NCBI RefSeq assembly: GCF_003318235.1
Contig: NZ_QOCG01000011.1
Coordinates: 248,001 to 312,000, forward strand
DNA: 64,000 nucleotides
Source of the DNA: Loktanella sp. D2R18
Lineage (GTDB): Bacteria; Pseudomonadota; Alphaproteobacteria; Rhodobacterales; Rhodobacteraceae
Reading direction: 5' to 3'
The translations under genes were made by a program, and so were the position numbers. The notes under the pieces are model-generated. The model was not told the DNA's origin. It saw nothing but the letters and a program-made list of their open reading frames with translations, and did no database searches. Shown here in pieces: positions 16,022 to 25,833 of this stretch; the first letter of the stretch is position 1, and every line of letters starts with the position of its first letter.

Positions 16022-17023
16022 ATGCCGCCCAAAAAGGCCGCCGCGAAACCGAACGTCTCAGCCGAAGAACTGCTGGGTCATTACCGTGAAATGTTGCTGA
16101 TCCGGCGATTTGAAGAAAAGGCTGGCCAGCTTTATGGCATGGGCCTGATCGGCGGATTCTGTCACCTTTATATCGGTCAAGAGGCCGTTGTTGTCGGCCT
16201 TGAGGCCGCAGCAGATGAGGGCGATAAGCGCGTCACATCCTACCGCGACCACGGCCACATGCTGGCCTGCGGGATGGACCCTAAAGGTATCATGGCTGAA
16301 TTGACAGGCCGCGAAGGCGGTTTTTCAAAGGGCAAAGGCGGCTCTATGCATATGTTCTCTAAGGAGAAACATTTCTACGGCGGTCACGGCATCGTTGGCG
16401 CGCAGGTGCCACTGGGCGCCGGTCTTGCGTTTTCGGACAAATACAAAGGCAATGATCGCGTAACATTCGCCTACTTCGGTGATGGCGCCGCCAACCAAGG
16501 TCAGGTCTACGAGACCTACAACATGGCTGAGCTTTGGGACCTTCCGGTTGTTTTTGTCATTGAAAACAATGGCTACGCAATGGGTACCTCTGTTACGCGT
16601 TCAACCAAATCCCCATCGCTTTGGGAACGTGGCGCGGCTTATGGCATCAAAGGTGAGGAAGTTGACGGAATGAATGTTCTTGCCGTCAAAGAAGCTGGCG
16701 AACGCGCGGTAGCGCACTGTCGCGCGGGTAAAGGCCCCTATATCCTTGAGGTCAAAACATACCGCTATCGCGGCCATTCCATGTCTGACCCGGCAAAATA
16801 CCGGACCCGCGAAGAAGTCCAGAAAATGCGTGATGAACGTGACCCGATTGAACAGGTCCGTGACATGCTGCTGACCGGCAAACACGCGTCCGAGGATGAT
16901 CTCAAGGCCATCGACAAAGAAATCAAAGCCACGGTGAACGCGGCCGCAGAGTTTTCAAAAGAAAGCCCCGAGCCCGCGTTGGAAGAGCTTTGGACAGATA
17001 TTTACGCAGAGGAACACGTTTAA
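16022..17023 (+). CDS. pdhA: pyruvate dehydrogenase E1 component, alpha subunit
   Basis: A 333-residue subunit of the heterotetrameric E1 that decarboxylates pyruvate with ThDP and hands the acetyl group to lipoyl domains. The ThDP/Mg motif is G153-D154-G155 with the paired N182-N183, the usual spacing. The phosphorylation-loop-like segment around Y-R-Y-R-G-H-S-M-S-D-P (about 247-257) and G-G-S-M-H-M-F (about 107-113) are conserved. The ribosome binding site is a strong GGAGGAG. It is the first gene of the pdh operon; its TAA is immediately followed by the ATG of an unrelated lipoprotein gene, not by pdhB. A palindrome in the promoter region may be the operator. Confidence 0.97.
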   Translation: MPPKKAAAKPNVSAEELLGHYREMLLIRRFEEKAGQLYGMGLIGGFCHLYIGQEAVVVGLEAAADEGDKRVTSYRDHGHMLACGMDPKGIMAELTGREGGFSKGKGGSMHMFSKEKHFYGGHGIVGAQVPLGAGLAFSDKYKGNDRVTFAYFGDGAANQGQVYETYNMAELWDLPVVFVIENNGYAMGTSVTRSTKSPSLWERGAAYGIKGEEVDGMNVLAVKEAGERAVAHCRAGKGPYILEVKTYRYRGHSMSDPAKYRTREEVQKMRDERDPIEQVRDMLLTGKHASEDDLKAIDKEIKATVNAAAEFSKESPEPALEELWTDIYAEEHV

Positions 17024-17572
17024 ATGCGGCTGTCTGTTTCTCTATGTACCTTGGCTGCATTGGCAGCCTGCATAGGTGATTCAGACGTCGATGTCGCTGT
17101 CGCAAAAGCGATCTCAATCGTCAACGACACGCAGCCAGAGTTTTATTCACAATCGATAGCTTTGGCACAGGTCGATGATTGCGATGTTACTCTGAACTAC
17201 GTTGGCCCGATCCCAACAGGTGAAGCTGGCACGTTCGCGGTCACAACTTTCGCTGATATGTCACGACTAGACTATGAGAACGCGTCAATTGAACCGAACC
17301 TGCTTGCGCAAAGCAAAGGCGTTTTGTTGGCTATCCCATACACCGGCGCTCCATTCCCGCAAACAATTCGCACGACCGATACTGCAGTGTCTTTTCAAGA
17401 ATACGTTGCAAACACCGGACGTGGAAGCTGTGTGGATGCGACCTGCGAAATGACTTGGGAAGCCCCGCATTTATTGTTCAGAATTGACGTAAACGAACCA
17501 GAACCCGCCGCCGAGGCGATCCTCGCGGCACTTACCGAAGTTGGCGCGGCTTGCCGCGCTACCGGTCTTTAA
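17024..17572 (+). CDS. putative lipoprotein encoded inside the pdh operon
   Basis: A 182-residue protein of unknown function. The N-terminus is a lipoprotein signal: basic residue, hydrophobic stretch, then L-A-A-C with the lipidated cysteine at position 16, followed by Gly-Asp, so it may stay in the inner membrane. The mature part is acidic and has three further cysteines clustered (one at D-D-C-D near residue 53 and two in G-S-C-V-D-A-T-C-E-M near residues 137-143), plus one near the C-terminus, suggesting disulfides. The ATG touches the pdhA stop codon, and pdhB starts 12 bases after its end. It must be co-transcribed with the complex. G+C and codon use are slightly lower than its neighbours, suggesting late insertion. 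Confidence 0.8.
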   Translation: MRLSVSLCTLAALAACIGDSDVDVAVAKAISIVNDTQPEFYSQSIALAQVDDCDVTLNYVGPIPTGEAGTFAVTTFADMSRLDYENASIEPNLLAQSKGVLLAIPYTGAPFPQTIRTTDTAVSFQEYVANTGRGSCVDATCEMTWEAPHLLFRIDVNEPEPAAEAILAALTEVGAACRATGL

Positions 17573-17584
17573 CGGAGAAAATGA

Positions 17585-18949
17585 ATGGCAACTGAAATAC
17601 TGATGCCCGCCCTCTCGCCCACCATGGAAGAAGGCACCTTGGCCAAATGGCTTGTCAAAGAGGGAGACACTGTTTCATCCGGCGACATCATGGCCGAGAT
17701 TGAAACGGACAAGGCCACAATGGAATTCGAAGCTGTCGACGAAGGTATTGTTGGCAAGATTGTCATCGCCGAGGGGACTGAAAACGTCAAAGTCAACGAC
17801 GTGATCGCGATCTTGGTCGAAGAAGGTGAAGCAGTTCCCGAAGTTGGTGCAGCCCCTGCGGCCGCAGCGCCTGCCGCGGCAGAGCCTGTTGCAGCGGCGC
17901 CTGCAGCAGCTGCGGCCCCTGCGGCCCCGGTTGTCGATGCCACCCCTGATTGGCCCGCCGATACCCCTGTGACATCGACCACCGTCCGCACCGCCCTGCG
18001 CGATGCGATGGCTGAAGAAATGCGTCGCGATGAAGATGTATTTTTGATGGGTGAAGAGGTCGCGGAATACCAAGGGGCCTATAAGATTTCGCAAGGTCTG
18101 CTGGATGAATTCAGCGCCAAACGCGTGATCGACACACCGATCACAGAACATGGGTTCGCCGGGATCGCGACGGGTGCCGCCTTTGGTGGGCTAAAGCCTA
18201 TCGTTGAATTCATGACATTTAACTTCGCCATGCAAGCGATTGATCATCTTATCAACTCTGCCGCCAAGACATTGTATATGTCCGGTGGTCAAATGGGTGC
18301 GCCCATGGTGTTTCGTGGTCCAAATGGCGCCGCTGCGCGTGTGGGTGCCCAACACTCGCAGTGTTATGCCGCATGGTACATGCAGGTGCCCGGCCTCAAG
18401 GTTGTGATGCCTTATTCGGCGTCTGACGCCAAAGGCCTGATGAAAACCGCGATCCGTGACCCCAACCCGGTGATCTTCCTTGAAAACGAAATCATGTATG
18501 GCAAGTCTTTTGATGTGCCTGACATGGATGACTTCACCATTCCCTTTGGCAAAGCCAAGGTGGAACGCAGCGGCGATGATGTCACGATCGTTTCCTTCGG
18601 GATCGGTGTAGGCTACGCGCTGGAGGCCGCAGAAAAATTGGCGACCGAAGGCGTGAACGCCGAGGTGATCAACCTGCGCACATTGCGCCCAATGGATACG
18701 AAAACCATCCTAGCCTCTGTGCGCAAGACAAACCGCTGCGTCACCGTCGAAGAAGGCTGGCCGCAAGGTTCTGTTGGCGGCTACATGAGCAACGTCATCA
18801 TGCAAGAGGCCTTTGATTATCTTGACGCACCTGTCATCAATTGCACTGGCAAAGACGTTCCGATGCCCTATGCGGCGAACCTTGAAAAACACGCGCTGAT
18901 TACAGTCGACGAAGTTGTCGATGCCTGTAAATCAGTGACTTACCGTTAA
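17585..18949 (+). CDS. pdhB: pyruvate dehydrogenase E1 beta subunit with N-terminal lipoyl domain
   Basis: A 454-residue fusion. Residues 1-80 are a biotinyl/lipoyl domain with the lipoylated lysine in E-T-D-K-A-T (K43). An Ala/Pro-rich linker covers about 82-120. The E1 beta catalytic and C-terminal transketolase domains follow, starting near [15 protein letters not shown] plain E1 beta is about 330 residues; the extra domain is a known feature of some alphaproteobacteria such as Sinorhizobium and Zymomonas. The lipoyl domain is nearly identical to that of the next gene. The ribosome binding site is GGAG. It works with pdhA and pdhC in one complex in the cytoplasm. Confidence 0.97.
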   Translation: MATEILMPALSPTMEEGTLAKWLVKEGDTVSSGDIMAEIETDKATMEFEAVDEGIVGKIVIAEGTENVKVNDVIAILVEEGEAVPEVGAAPAAAAPAAAEPVAAAPAAAAAPAAPVVDATPDWPADTPVTSTTVRTALRDAMAEEMRRDEDVFLMGEEVAEYQGAYKISQGLLDEFSAKRVIDTPITEHGFAGIATGAAFGGLKPIVEFMTFNFAMQAIDHLINSAAKTLYMSGGQMGAPMVFRGPNGAAARVGAQHSQCYAAWYMQVPGLKVVMPYSASDAKGLMKTAIRDPNPVIFLENEIMYGKSFDVPDMDDFTIPFGKAKVERSGDDVTIVSFGIGVGYALEAAEKLATEGVNAEVINLRTLRPMDTKTILASVRKTNRCVTVEEGWPQGSVGGYMSNVIMQEAFDYLDAPVINCTGKDVPMPYAANLEKHALITVDEVVDACKSVTYR

Positions 18950-18961
18950 GGAGATAAAGCG

Positions 18962-20260
18962 ATGCCAACAGAAATCCTGATGCCCGCCCTGTCACCGACA
19001 ATGGAAGAGGGTACATTGGCCAAATGGCACGTCAAAGAAGGCGACACTGTCTCCTCTGGCGATATCATGGCTGAGATTGAAACTGACAAAGCGACGATGG
19101 AATTCGAAGCCGTCGATGAAGGTGTGATGGGCAAAATCCTGATCGCCGAAGGCACCGAAGGTGTCAAAGTCAACGATGTGATCGCTGTTCTGCTTGAAGA
19201 TGGTGAAAGCGCGGATGATATCAGCGCAACACCTGCTGTGGCTCCGGAGGCAGCGCCCGCCGCGGCCGCAGAGGCGGGCCCCGCAGGGGGCTCCGATAAG
19301 GCCGCACCCCCTGCCCCGGCCGCCCCTGTGAAAGACGGCAAACGCATCTTTGCGACACCGCTGGCACGCCGTATCGCGGCGGACAAAGGTTTGGATTTGG
19401 CGGCGATCGCGGGCTCTGGCCCACATGGTCGTATCGTGAAAGCCGATGTCGAAAACGCTACCGCTGCGCCGAAAGCTGCTGCACCTGCTGCTAAGGCCGA
19501 CGCGCCTGCGGCCGCTGCAATTGCAACAGGTCCTTCAACGGACGTGGTGCTTAAGACCTATGCGGATCGCCCCTTTGAAGAGGTCAAACTGGACGGGATG
19601 CGTAAAACAATCGCCGCCCGCCTGACCGAAGCCAAGCAATCGGTGCCGCATTTCTATCTACGCCGTGATATTCAGCTTGATGCTTTGCTCAAATTCCGCA
19701 GCCAGTTGAACAAGCAACTCGAACCACGTGGCGTGAAACTGTCGGTCAACGACTTTATCATCAAAGCCTGTGCACTGGCGCTTCAACAAGTGCCTGAAGC
19801 CAACGCAGTTTGGGCAGGTGATCGCACGCTGAAGTTCGAAAAATCAGACGTCGCTGTCGCTGTGGCGATTGAAGGTGGGTTGTTCACACCTGTGCTCCAA
19901 GACGCCGACAGCAAATCACTGTCAGCCCTGTCGGCGCAGATGAAAGACATGGCAACCCGTGCGCGCGACCGCAAACTTGCGCCACATGAATACCAAGGCG
20001 GGTCATTCGCGATTTCCAACCTTGGCATGTTCGGCATCGATAATTTCGACGCCATCATCAATCCGCCGCATTCGGCCATTTTGGCCGTGGGCGCGGGCGT
20101 CAAGAAGCCCATCGTCGGCGCAGATGGCGAACTGACCGTCGGCACCGTGATGTCATGCACATTGTCCGTTGATCACCGGGTGATTGACGGTGTTCTGGGC
20201 GCAAATTTATTGAATGCGATCAAGGACAACCTTGAAAACCCCATGACGATGCTGGCTTAA
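18962..20260 (+). CDS. pdhC: dihydrolipoamide acetyltransferase (E2) of pyruvate dehydrogenase
   Basis: A 432-residue core subunit. It has one lipoyl domain (residues 1-80, lipoylated K43), an Ala/Pro linker, a peripheral-subunit-binding domain (about 120-160: A-T-P-L-A-R-R-I-A...G-S-G-P-H-G-R-I), a second Ala-rich linker, and the catalytic acetyltransferase domain (about 200-432). The active-site motif D-H-R-V-I-D-G is at 404-410, with catalytic H405. It transfers the acetyl group from lipoate to CoA. GGAG precedes the start. It ends the pdh operon, followed by a strong terminator. The E3 gene (lpd) is not in this window. Confidence 0.97.
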   Translation: MPTEILMPALSPTMEEGTLAKWHVKEGDTVSSGDIMAEIETDKATMEFEAVDEGVMGKILIAEGTEGVKVNDVIAVLLEDGESADDISATPAVAPEAAPAAAAEAGPAGGSDKAAPPAPAAPVKDGKRIFATPLARRIAADKGLDLAAIAGSGPHGRIVKADVENATAAPKAAAPAAKADAPAAAAIATGPSTDVVLKTYADRPFEEVKLDGMRKTIAARLTEAKQSVPHFYLRRDIQLDALLKFRSQLNKQLEPRGVKLSVNDFIIKACALALQQVPEANAVWAGDRTLKFEKSDVAVAVAIEGGLFTPVLQDADSKSLSALSAQMKDMATRARDRKLAPHEYQGGSFAISNLGMFGIDNFDAIINPPHSAILAVGAGVKKPIVGADGELTVGTVMSCTLSVDHRVIDGVLGANLLNAIKDNLENPMTMLA

Positions 20261-20281
20261 CAGCCAATCAAAATCTGATAA

Positions 20282-20317
20282 AAAACGGCACCTTGCGCTA
20301 AATCAAGGTGCCGTTTT
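20282..20317 (+). terminator. pdh operon terminator
   Basis: A 14-bp perfect stem (20282-20295 with 20304-20317) has an eight-base loop. It starts with AAAA and ends with TTTT, so it works as a rho-independent terminator. Confidence 0.85.
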
Positions 20318-20366
20318 GCGTTCTATGTCATGCATGTGCCAACCTAGACAAACAAAGGTATCTGAC

Positions 20367-20705
20367 ATGGATTGGAAAAGCGAACTTGCCGAGGCTGGCA
20401 GCAATATCGAAAACTTCCGCACCGCACAAAGCGCCGCCAGTGATGGTTTCTCGGCGATGCACCGCGCGGCTTTGGTTCCGGGGGCTTTGGATACGAAACA
20501 AAAGGAACTGATTGCGCTGGCCATCGGTATTTCAAAGCAATGCATTGATTGCATCGGTTTTCATGTCCAAGCTGCGATCAAAGTAGGTGCGACACGCGAT
20601 GAAATTGCCGAAGTGATTTCCGTATCCATGATGATGGGCGGCGGGCCAGCTTATATGTACGGCGTCAAAGCTCTCGAAGCCTTTGATCAGCTCACAGCCG
20701 ATTAA
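20367..20705 (+). CDS. carboxymuconolactone decarboxylase/AhpD-like protein
   Basis: A 112-residue alpha-helical protein of the CMD family. It contains C-I-D-C-I-G-F-H near residues 58-65, the CxxC...H arrangement of AhpD-type alkylhydroperoxidase-like members. These use the cysteine pair for peroxide or thiol redox chemistry; the specific substrate is unknown here. The ATG at 20367 was chosen because AAAGG precedes it and the conserved part begins soon after; the frame is open further upstream only as noncoding-looking sequence. It sits between two strong terminators and is monocistronic. Its neighbour cysE (cysteine synthesis) may be incidental. Confidence 0.88.
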   Translation: MDWKSELAEAGSNIENFRTAQSAASDGFSAMHRAALVPGALDTKQKELIALAIGISKQCIDCIGFHVQAAIKVGATRDEIAEVISVSMMMGGGPAYMYGVKALEAFDQLTAD

Positions 20706-20714
20706 GCTCGCACA

Positions 20715-20754
20715 CGAAACGGCCGCATTCCTAAAATGAAATGCGGCCGTTTCG
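20715..20754. terminator. bidirectional terminator between the CMD gene and cysE
   Basis: A perfect 15-bp stem (20715-20729 with 20740-20754) has a ten-base loop, between two convergent genes. It contains AAA/TTT tracts near both ends. Confidence 0.78.
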
Positions 20755-20765
20755 CGAAATTGGCG

Positions 20766-21575
20766 TTAGCTCCCATTGGGCAAGAGCTGGTTCATCGACA
20801 TGGCGGGCTGCGAACAGCCTGCTTCGCCGACGATCTTTGCGGGTACGCCTGCAACGGTTTTCATGGGTGGCACATCTTCCAAAACGACCGACCCAGCCGC
20901 GATCCGGCTGCAATGGCCCACGTTGATGTTTCCCAGAACTTTGGCCCCGGCCCCGATCAGCACGCCATTGCCAATTTTAGGGTGCCGGTCGTCGTCTTCT
21001 TTGCCTGTCCCGCCAAGGGTCACGGAATGCAGCATCGACACATTGTCACCAATCACGGCCGTTTCACCCACAACGATGGAATGGGCGTGGTCGATCATGA
21101 TCCCCTGCCCGATGGTTGCCGCCGGGTGGATATCGACCCCGAAAATTTCGCTGACCCGCATTTGAACAAAATAGGCCAAATCGCGACGTCCTTGTTGCCA
21201 CAGCCAATGGCCAAGTCGATACGCTTGCACGGCCTGAAACCCCTTAAAGAACATCAAAGGCTGTAGAAATCGGTGGCACGCCGGGTCGCGGTCCACGATG
21301 GCGACAATATCAGCGCGTGCAGCAGCACATAGCAGAGCATCTTCCGCATAGGCCGCGTCAGCGATTTCGCGGATGATCTGTTCTGACATCTCGGGCGAGG
21401 CGAGTTTCATCGACAAACGGTATGCCAGCGCACCCTCAAAGCTGTTATGGTGCAATACACAGGCGTGGATCATCCCGCCAATCAGTGGCTCTGCCTTGAT
21501 CGCCTCTTCGGCCTCATTGCAGATGCGTTGCCAGACCGGGTCAACTTCGCGCAAGCTTGGGTTCAAATGTGCCAT
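20766..21575 (-). CDS. cysE: serine O-acetyltransferase
   Basis: A 269-residue enzyme that acetylates serine with acetyl-CoA, the committed step of cysteine synthesis. The N-terminal alpha-helical SATase domain (about 1-140) is followed by a left-handed beta-helix of hexapeptide repeats (about 150-250: I-D-H-A-H-S-I-V-V-G-E-T-A-V-I-G). The catalytic D-H/H pair region (I-D-H-A-H, and H-S-V-T-L-G-G-T-G) is intact. The C-terminus ends M-N-Q-L-L-P-N-G-S rather than with the Ile typical of the cysteine synthase-binding tail, so complex formation may differ. The gene is monocistronic and lies next to the 3' end of the GTA cluster, as in several relatives. Confidence 0.95.
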   Translation of the reverse strand: MAHLNPSLREVDPVWQRICNEAEEAIKAEPLIGGMIHACVLHHNSFEGALAYRLSMKLASPEMSEQIIREIADAAYAEDALLCAAARADIVAIVDRDPACHRFLQPLMFFKGFQAVQAYRLGHWLWQQGRRDLAYFVQMRVSEIFGVDIHPAATIGQGIMIDHAHSIVVGETAVIGDNVSMLHSVTLGGTGKEDDDRHPKIGNGVLIGAGAKVLGNINVGHCSRIAAGSVVLEDVPPMKTVAGVPAKIVGEAGCSQPAMSMNQLLPNGS

Positions 21576-21655
21576 CTGGGTTTCCTTTGCCGTCAGACCT
21601 ATTGTCTAGAGCATAACGCGCCCAAGGGCCAAGAACAAAGCTGTGATTTCACACA

Positions 21656-21934
21656 TCAGCTTGTGTGATTATCCGCCAAGTATGTGCAAAGCGCTGCGAG
21701 GCTTCTGAGGAAACCTTTGTTGCAAGGACCGCGCGCAACCGATTCATCGTATTTTAAGGCTGCCGACATTAGCGTGCCATTGCCAAATTGCGGGTGCGGC
21801 TTTCCCTGCGCAATCCGGTACGCATCAGCCTGATCCGCCTGTGCGCAAAGCTTAGCGATCATTGCTTGCCGCGCGGGCGATGCTGCCACCACCCGCGCGG
21901 CTGTTTCTAAGTCTGCAAGTTGCACCGGGCGCAT
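21656..21934 (-). CDS. hypothetical small protein at the 3' end of the GTA cluster
   Basis: A 92-residue, Ala-rich, soluble, mainly helical protein with two Cys (A-K-L-C-A-Q and L-C-T-Y) and H-P-Q-F-G-N-G-T-L-M. It starts two bases after gp15 ends and so is almost certainly the last gene of the GTA transcript. Small uncharacterised proteins at this place are known in Rhodobacteraceae. I assign no function. Its role in GTA production is inferred from position only. Confidence 0.75.
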   Translation of the reverse strand: MRPVQLADLETAARVVAASPARQAMIAKLCAQADQADAYRIAQGKPHPQFGNGTLMSAALKYDESVARGPCNKGFLRSLAALCTYLADNHTS

Positions 21935-21936
21935 GG

Positions 21937-24900
21937 TTAAACCTGCAAGTTCACGCCCACAAACGGCCCAGCGCCGAACCGCGCCGAGACTTGCGCGACC
22001 TCAATCCGGTAGGGCAAAGCGCCAACCTCTGATATCCGGGTGGCATCAGGATAGGACCAGGCAGGCGTGGCTGATGTTTCGGTTCGTTTCGTGATCCCAT
22101 CTTGCATGATCCTGACTTGATAACTTTCTGTATCTTCGCCCAAGGGAATTTCACCATCCGCCCAGATATCGCCATCGATCCGGCTACAGCGGATCCATGA
22201 CAGATCGGTCCCGCTTACCCCTGCCTGCGCGCGCAGGTACGCCACCGGATAGGGCCGCAGCCCGTTGCCTTGGAACGTATGCTCGGCATAGCGAAAGCTT
22301 GCGTCCGTCAGGGGTCGCTTGGCCGGCCCATACCGGAAATGTCGTGGTAATCCGCGCAACGCCGAGGGTATGGCGATTTGTGTCGGTGCCCCATCCATCA
22401 CCACCACGCGTGACCCGTCGGGCCATACATCAGGCATAAGCCCGCGACTGCCCGCTTGCCCGCGCAACAGCCCGGTCAACTGATAGCTGCGATCTCCAAT
22501 AGGTGTCGCGGTCTGAAATTGCAGAATTTCCCATTTGTCTGGCGTACCATCCCCGATCGCGATTGTGTTCGCCCCAGATAAAAGGGCTGCTGTTGTCGCC
22601 GAACTGAGTTCCCCGTTGACGAGCGTGACTTCAAGCCCAGTTTGTCTATCCCAAATTCCGACGGGTCCAGCGCCCAGCGCAGATTGCGTGGTCCCAATAA
22701 AGGCGGCGCTTTCGATCAACGATTGCAATGTATAATCACTGTCTTGCGGAGCCCCGTAAACCGCAATCGTGCCCGGCCAAGGCCGCCCACCCAATGCGAT
22801 GTACGGCGCGGTTGGCTGTTCGTCCCCAGTAAGCAGCGGCAAGTCCATAAACACCGCGGCGACCGGCACAGGTCCAACATAGGGTTGCAGCACCGGCCCG
22901 TCGCCATCATCACTGGCCGCGCGGTAGATTTCGGCATCTATACGTGTGGCCTCGATCAACCGCAGACCGGATTCTTCGATCCGGTCCACCCTGTAGCGTC
23001 CGGTATGATCGGCAATATCAAGTTCAACAACATCCCCCGCCCCGACGCTCAGCAATGACGGCGGCAGCGCAAAGCTTGCCTGATCACGCGCGATACGTGC
23101 CTCTTGGAGCCAACGTGTTACCGTATTGGACGCCTCTGAACGCGTCAGCGCGAGCGGCATTTCAGTTTTACTAACCCCATAGGTTTGACGATCGGGGTGT
23201 ACGGCCTCGGCGGCGATGGCACCGTAATCAGCATCATTGTCGAGATGTACCAATTGGATGCGTGCGGCAGTTTCTGCGGCAGGTGACCGAGTCAGCGCGA
23301 TAGACTGATCCTTTTCAAGATCAATCGCCAGATCACTATCCATCAAAAGATGGTCCGCCCGTCCAGCGCGGTTTTCAAAGGCCAGCACTCCGTCGCGTTC
23401 CATTGCATCAAACCCATAGGTGACCATCAGCGGCTGCAACGCGGCCCGCCCAGAGCCGATATCGCTGACCGTATAGCCCCGCACCACACCGTAAAGCTTT
23501 GAGACGTCAAACCGGGTCACGCCAGAGCGGGTGCAAATCTCGGCCACGACAGAGGCAAGCGCGCGGTTGCTTGCCCGCCCGTTCAGCCAATGCCCACGTG
23601 CATAGTTTTCGCCGTCAGACCAAAGTATGCGGTTCCCCGGAAAGAACGGATAGGGTCGTGCATCCCATGCCCAGACGTGCATCCGCCCGATGTCTACCAT
23701 CGGCGCACCATAGACAGCGGATACCGGGTTATTGGCCAAATCACCAAAATGCCCATAGATGGCCCGCAGATACTGCATCTGCATAAAATCATCTCGGTTC
23801 CCGTTGGAATAATAAGGCAGCTGCGATTCAGAGGATTTAGGATCGATGAATTTGTTGGGTTGGTTTGCTGCTTTGTCCAATGCGGCACAGCCAAATTCAG
23901 TGAACCAAATCGGTTTGCTTTGCGGCACCCATGCCGTCGGCGTTGTGTCGCGCACCCCATCTATGCGGTTATGGTGCGCATTTTCCCACCATCCTTGAAA
24001 ATCCTTATAGCGCCACAGCCACGGCTCTCCTTGCCCATCAGTGATCGGGGTGCGCAGCTGGGCCTCGCGTGCTTCGGGGCTGGGGTAATACCAATCATAG
24101 CCTTCCCCGCCCGCAACATTGCTGCGCAGATAGTCCAAATTGTAGATCGCACCCGCCGCAATATCAGCGTGGTCTTCACCGTCACGCCAATCCGCAAGCG
24201 GCATATAATTATCCACCCCGATGAAATCGATATTCGCATCCGCCCAAAGCCGATCAAGGTGAAACAGCTTATCCGCCGTCCCTGTGGGTTGATATCCGTG
24301 GTATTCAGACCAATCCGCCGCATAGCTGATTTTGCACGCTGGCCCAAGGATCGCCCGGACATCCGCCGCCAGTTGAATCAGCGCTTCTACAGCAGGAAAG
24401 CTATTCCCCACCCCGCGAATTTGCGTCAAAGCGCGCATCTCCGAGCCGATACAAAACGCAGATACGCCCCCTGCAGCTGCACAAAGATGTGCATAGTGCA
24501 GTATAAACCGCCGGTATCCCCAATCGGTTGGCCCAGTATAGGACACCCGCGTGCCGTTTACATCAAAATCACTGGCTTGGGCATTCCCCATAAAGGCGGC
24601 CACCTCTGCGACGGCTGCGGCGGTGCCATCGCTGGTGCCATCCATGTTTGGGGCAAGTGCCGTGGTAATCCGCCCACGCCAAGGCAGAACAGGCTGACCG
24701 ACATCCGCTGTCCACGGATTGGGCAGGCTGTTGCCCGCGAGTTGTTCCATCAAAATAAACGGGTAGAACACCGCAGACAGGCCTCGCGCATTCATATCTT
24801 GTAGCGCCTCGACCACTGCCGCATCAGCGGGTGTCCCACCATAAACAGGATCGCCATCAAGCTCAGGCGATATTTGCGCAGTGCTGCGGGTCAGCCCCGA

Positions 24901-25827
24901 CACGCGCCAGCGCATCCCCTGCGCGTCAGCTTCGTCTTGTTCCATCTTTGGAATGATGTCGCATTCACCACAGCGCAGGTCATTGCCAAACCAAGACACC
25001 ACCAACATCACCGATTGACAGGCGGGGATTTCACCCTGAAGCGCATCCATCGACGCACTAAAGTCGCTTTGCCCCATCGGCGTATTGGTATTGACCGCCA
25101 CCTCTTCGCCATAGTTACGCGACATATAGACTTGCGAGGTGGCCAGTGCATATTCGCCCGTGCCGGGGATCAGGGCCACGCCAGTAACGGTGTCGCCTAG
25201 TTCATCCACGCCCGGGCGCATGACCTCAAACGTCAGTTGCGGGATACGGTTGCCGAATTGGGCCAAGGGCATATCTTCAAACACGACATAGGCGGTGCCA
25301 CGGTAGGCGGGCGTGTTTTCAATGCCTTCAACCGCCGCAATTTTGGGATCGGCTTGCTGGTCAAGCGCCCCCGTATAAACCCGCATATTCAAATCATCTT
25401 GCGCGACTTCGGTGCCGTCTGCCCAGATGCGGCCAACGCGTCCGATCTCGCCTTCGCACAACGCAATCGCAAGACTTACGGAATATGAAAACTCGGTCAC
25501 TTCGGGGGTTGGTGGCGCACCTTTGCCACCGCCCGAGGTTTTGCTGCGTTCCTTAAACTCCGATGCCCAGATCACTTGCCCCGGTACGCGCATGCGCCCG
25601 TAGATTTGCTGGATGTCGGCGCCTTCGTCCGCGCCCGTCAGACGCAACCGATCAACCCGGCCCGTTTCAACCGGGTCACTGCCCGCGCCCATGATTTTTT
25701 GGTCAATCTGGCGTCCAATCGCAGCCCCAGCCGCGCGACCAATTGTTGCCATAGAAAGCCCCAAGACAGAGCCGCCGATAGACCCGCCCAGCGCCATACC
25801 CGCTGCGGAAAGAACGATTGTCGCCAT
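21937..25827 (-). CDS. GTA gp15: host-specificity/tail fibre-hub protein with TIM-barrel-like domain
   Basis: A 1296-residue protein, the largest of the GTA. The N-terminal region has a Gly/Ala-rich segment (1-40). A glycoside-hydrolase-like TIM-barrel domain lies in the middle (about 415-720, including K-P-I-W-F-T-E-F-G-C and a nearby W-W-E-N-A-H segment), and a phage tail-tip region (DUF3168/baseplate-like) forms the C-terminal half. In RcGTA this protein forms the central baseplate tip that contacts the recipient cell. It starts 7 bases after gp14. No stop or frameshift interrupts the frame, indicating selection to keep it. The glycosidase activity is presumed from the domain name only. 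Confidence 0.93.
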   Translation of the reverse strand: MATIVLSAAGMALGGSIGGSVLGLSMATIGRAAGAAIGRQIDQKIMGAGSDPVETGRVDRLRLTGADEGADIQQIYGRMRVPGQVIWASEFKERSKTSGGGKGAPPTPEVTEFSYSVSLAIALCEGEIGRVGRIWADGTEVAQDDLNMRVYTGALDQQADPKIAAVEGIENTPAYRGTAYVVFEDMPLAQFGNRIPQLTFEVMRPGVDELGDTVTGVALIPGTGEYALATSQVYMSRNYGEEVAVNTNTPMGQSDFSASMDALQGEIPACQSVMLVVSWFGNDLRCGECDIIPKMEQDEADAQGMRWRVSGLTRSTAQISPELDGDPVYGGTPADAAVVEALQDMNARGLSAVFYPFILMEQLAGNSLPNPWTADVGQPVLPWRGRITTALAPNMDGTSDGTAAAVAEVAAFMGNAQASDFDVNGTRVSYTGPTDWGYRRFILHYAHLCAAAGGVSAFCIGSEMRALTQIRGVGNSFPAVEALIQLAADVRAILGPACKISYAADWSEYHGYQPTGTADKLFHLDRLWADANIDFIGVDNYMPLADWRDGEDHADIAAGAIYNLDYLRSNVAGGEGYDWYYPSPEAREAQLRTPITDGQGEPWLWRYKDFQGWWENAHHNRIDGVRDTTPTAWVPQSKPIWFTEFGCAALDKAANQPNKFIDPKSSESQLPYYSNGNRDDFMQMQYLRAIYGHFGDLANNPVSAVYGAPMVDIGRMHVWAWDARPYPFFPGNRILWSDGENYARGHWLNGRASNRALASVVAEICTRSGVTRFDVSKLYGVVRGYTVSDIGSGRAALQPLMVTYGFDAMERDGVLAFENRAGRADHLLMDSDLAIDLEKDQSIALTRSPAAETAARIQLVHLDNDADYGAIAAEAVHPDRQTYGVSKTEMPLALTRSEASNTVTRWLQEARIARDQASFALPPSLLSVGAGDVVELDIADHTGRYRVDRIEESGLRLIEATRIDAEIYRAASDDGDGPVLQPYVGPVPVAAVFMDLPLLTGDEQPTAPYIALGGRPWPGTIAVYGAPQDSDYTLQSLIESAAFIGTTQSALGAGPVGIWDRQTGLEVTLVNGELSSATTAALLSGANTIAIGDGTPDKWEILQFQTATPIGDRSYQLTGLLRGQAGSRGLMPDVWPDGSRVVVMDGAPTQIAIPSALRGLPRHFRYGPAKRPLTDASFRYAEHTFQGNGLRPYPVAYLRAQAGVSGTDLSWIRCSRIDGDIWADGEIPLGEDTESYQVRIMQDGITKRTETSATPAWSYPDATRISEVGALPYRIEVAQVSARFGAGPFVGVNLQV

Positions 25828-25833
25828 GACCTG

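Noticed and set aside
20736..21266. 176-codon plus-strand frame opposite cysE
   Set aside because: Antisense to the hexapeptide-repeat part of cysE; starts within the terminator hairpin.
23590..24804. 404-codon plus-strand open frame opposite GTA gp15
   Set aside because: It is the reverse-complement shadow of gp15. It is rich in Arg, Pro and Ile without domain-like order and has no ribosome site.
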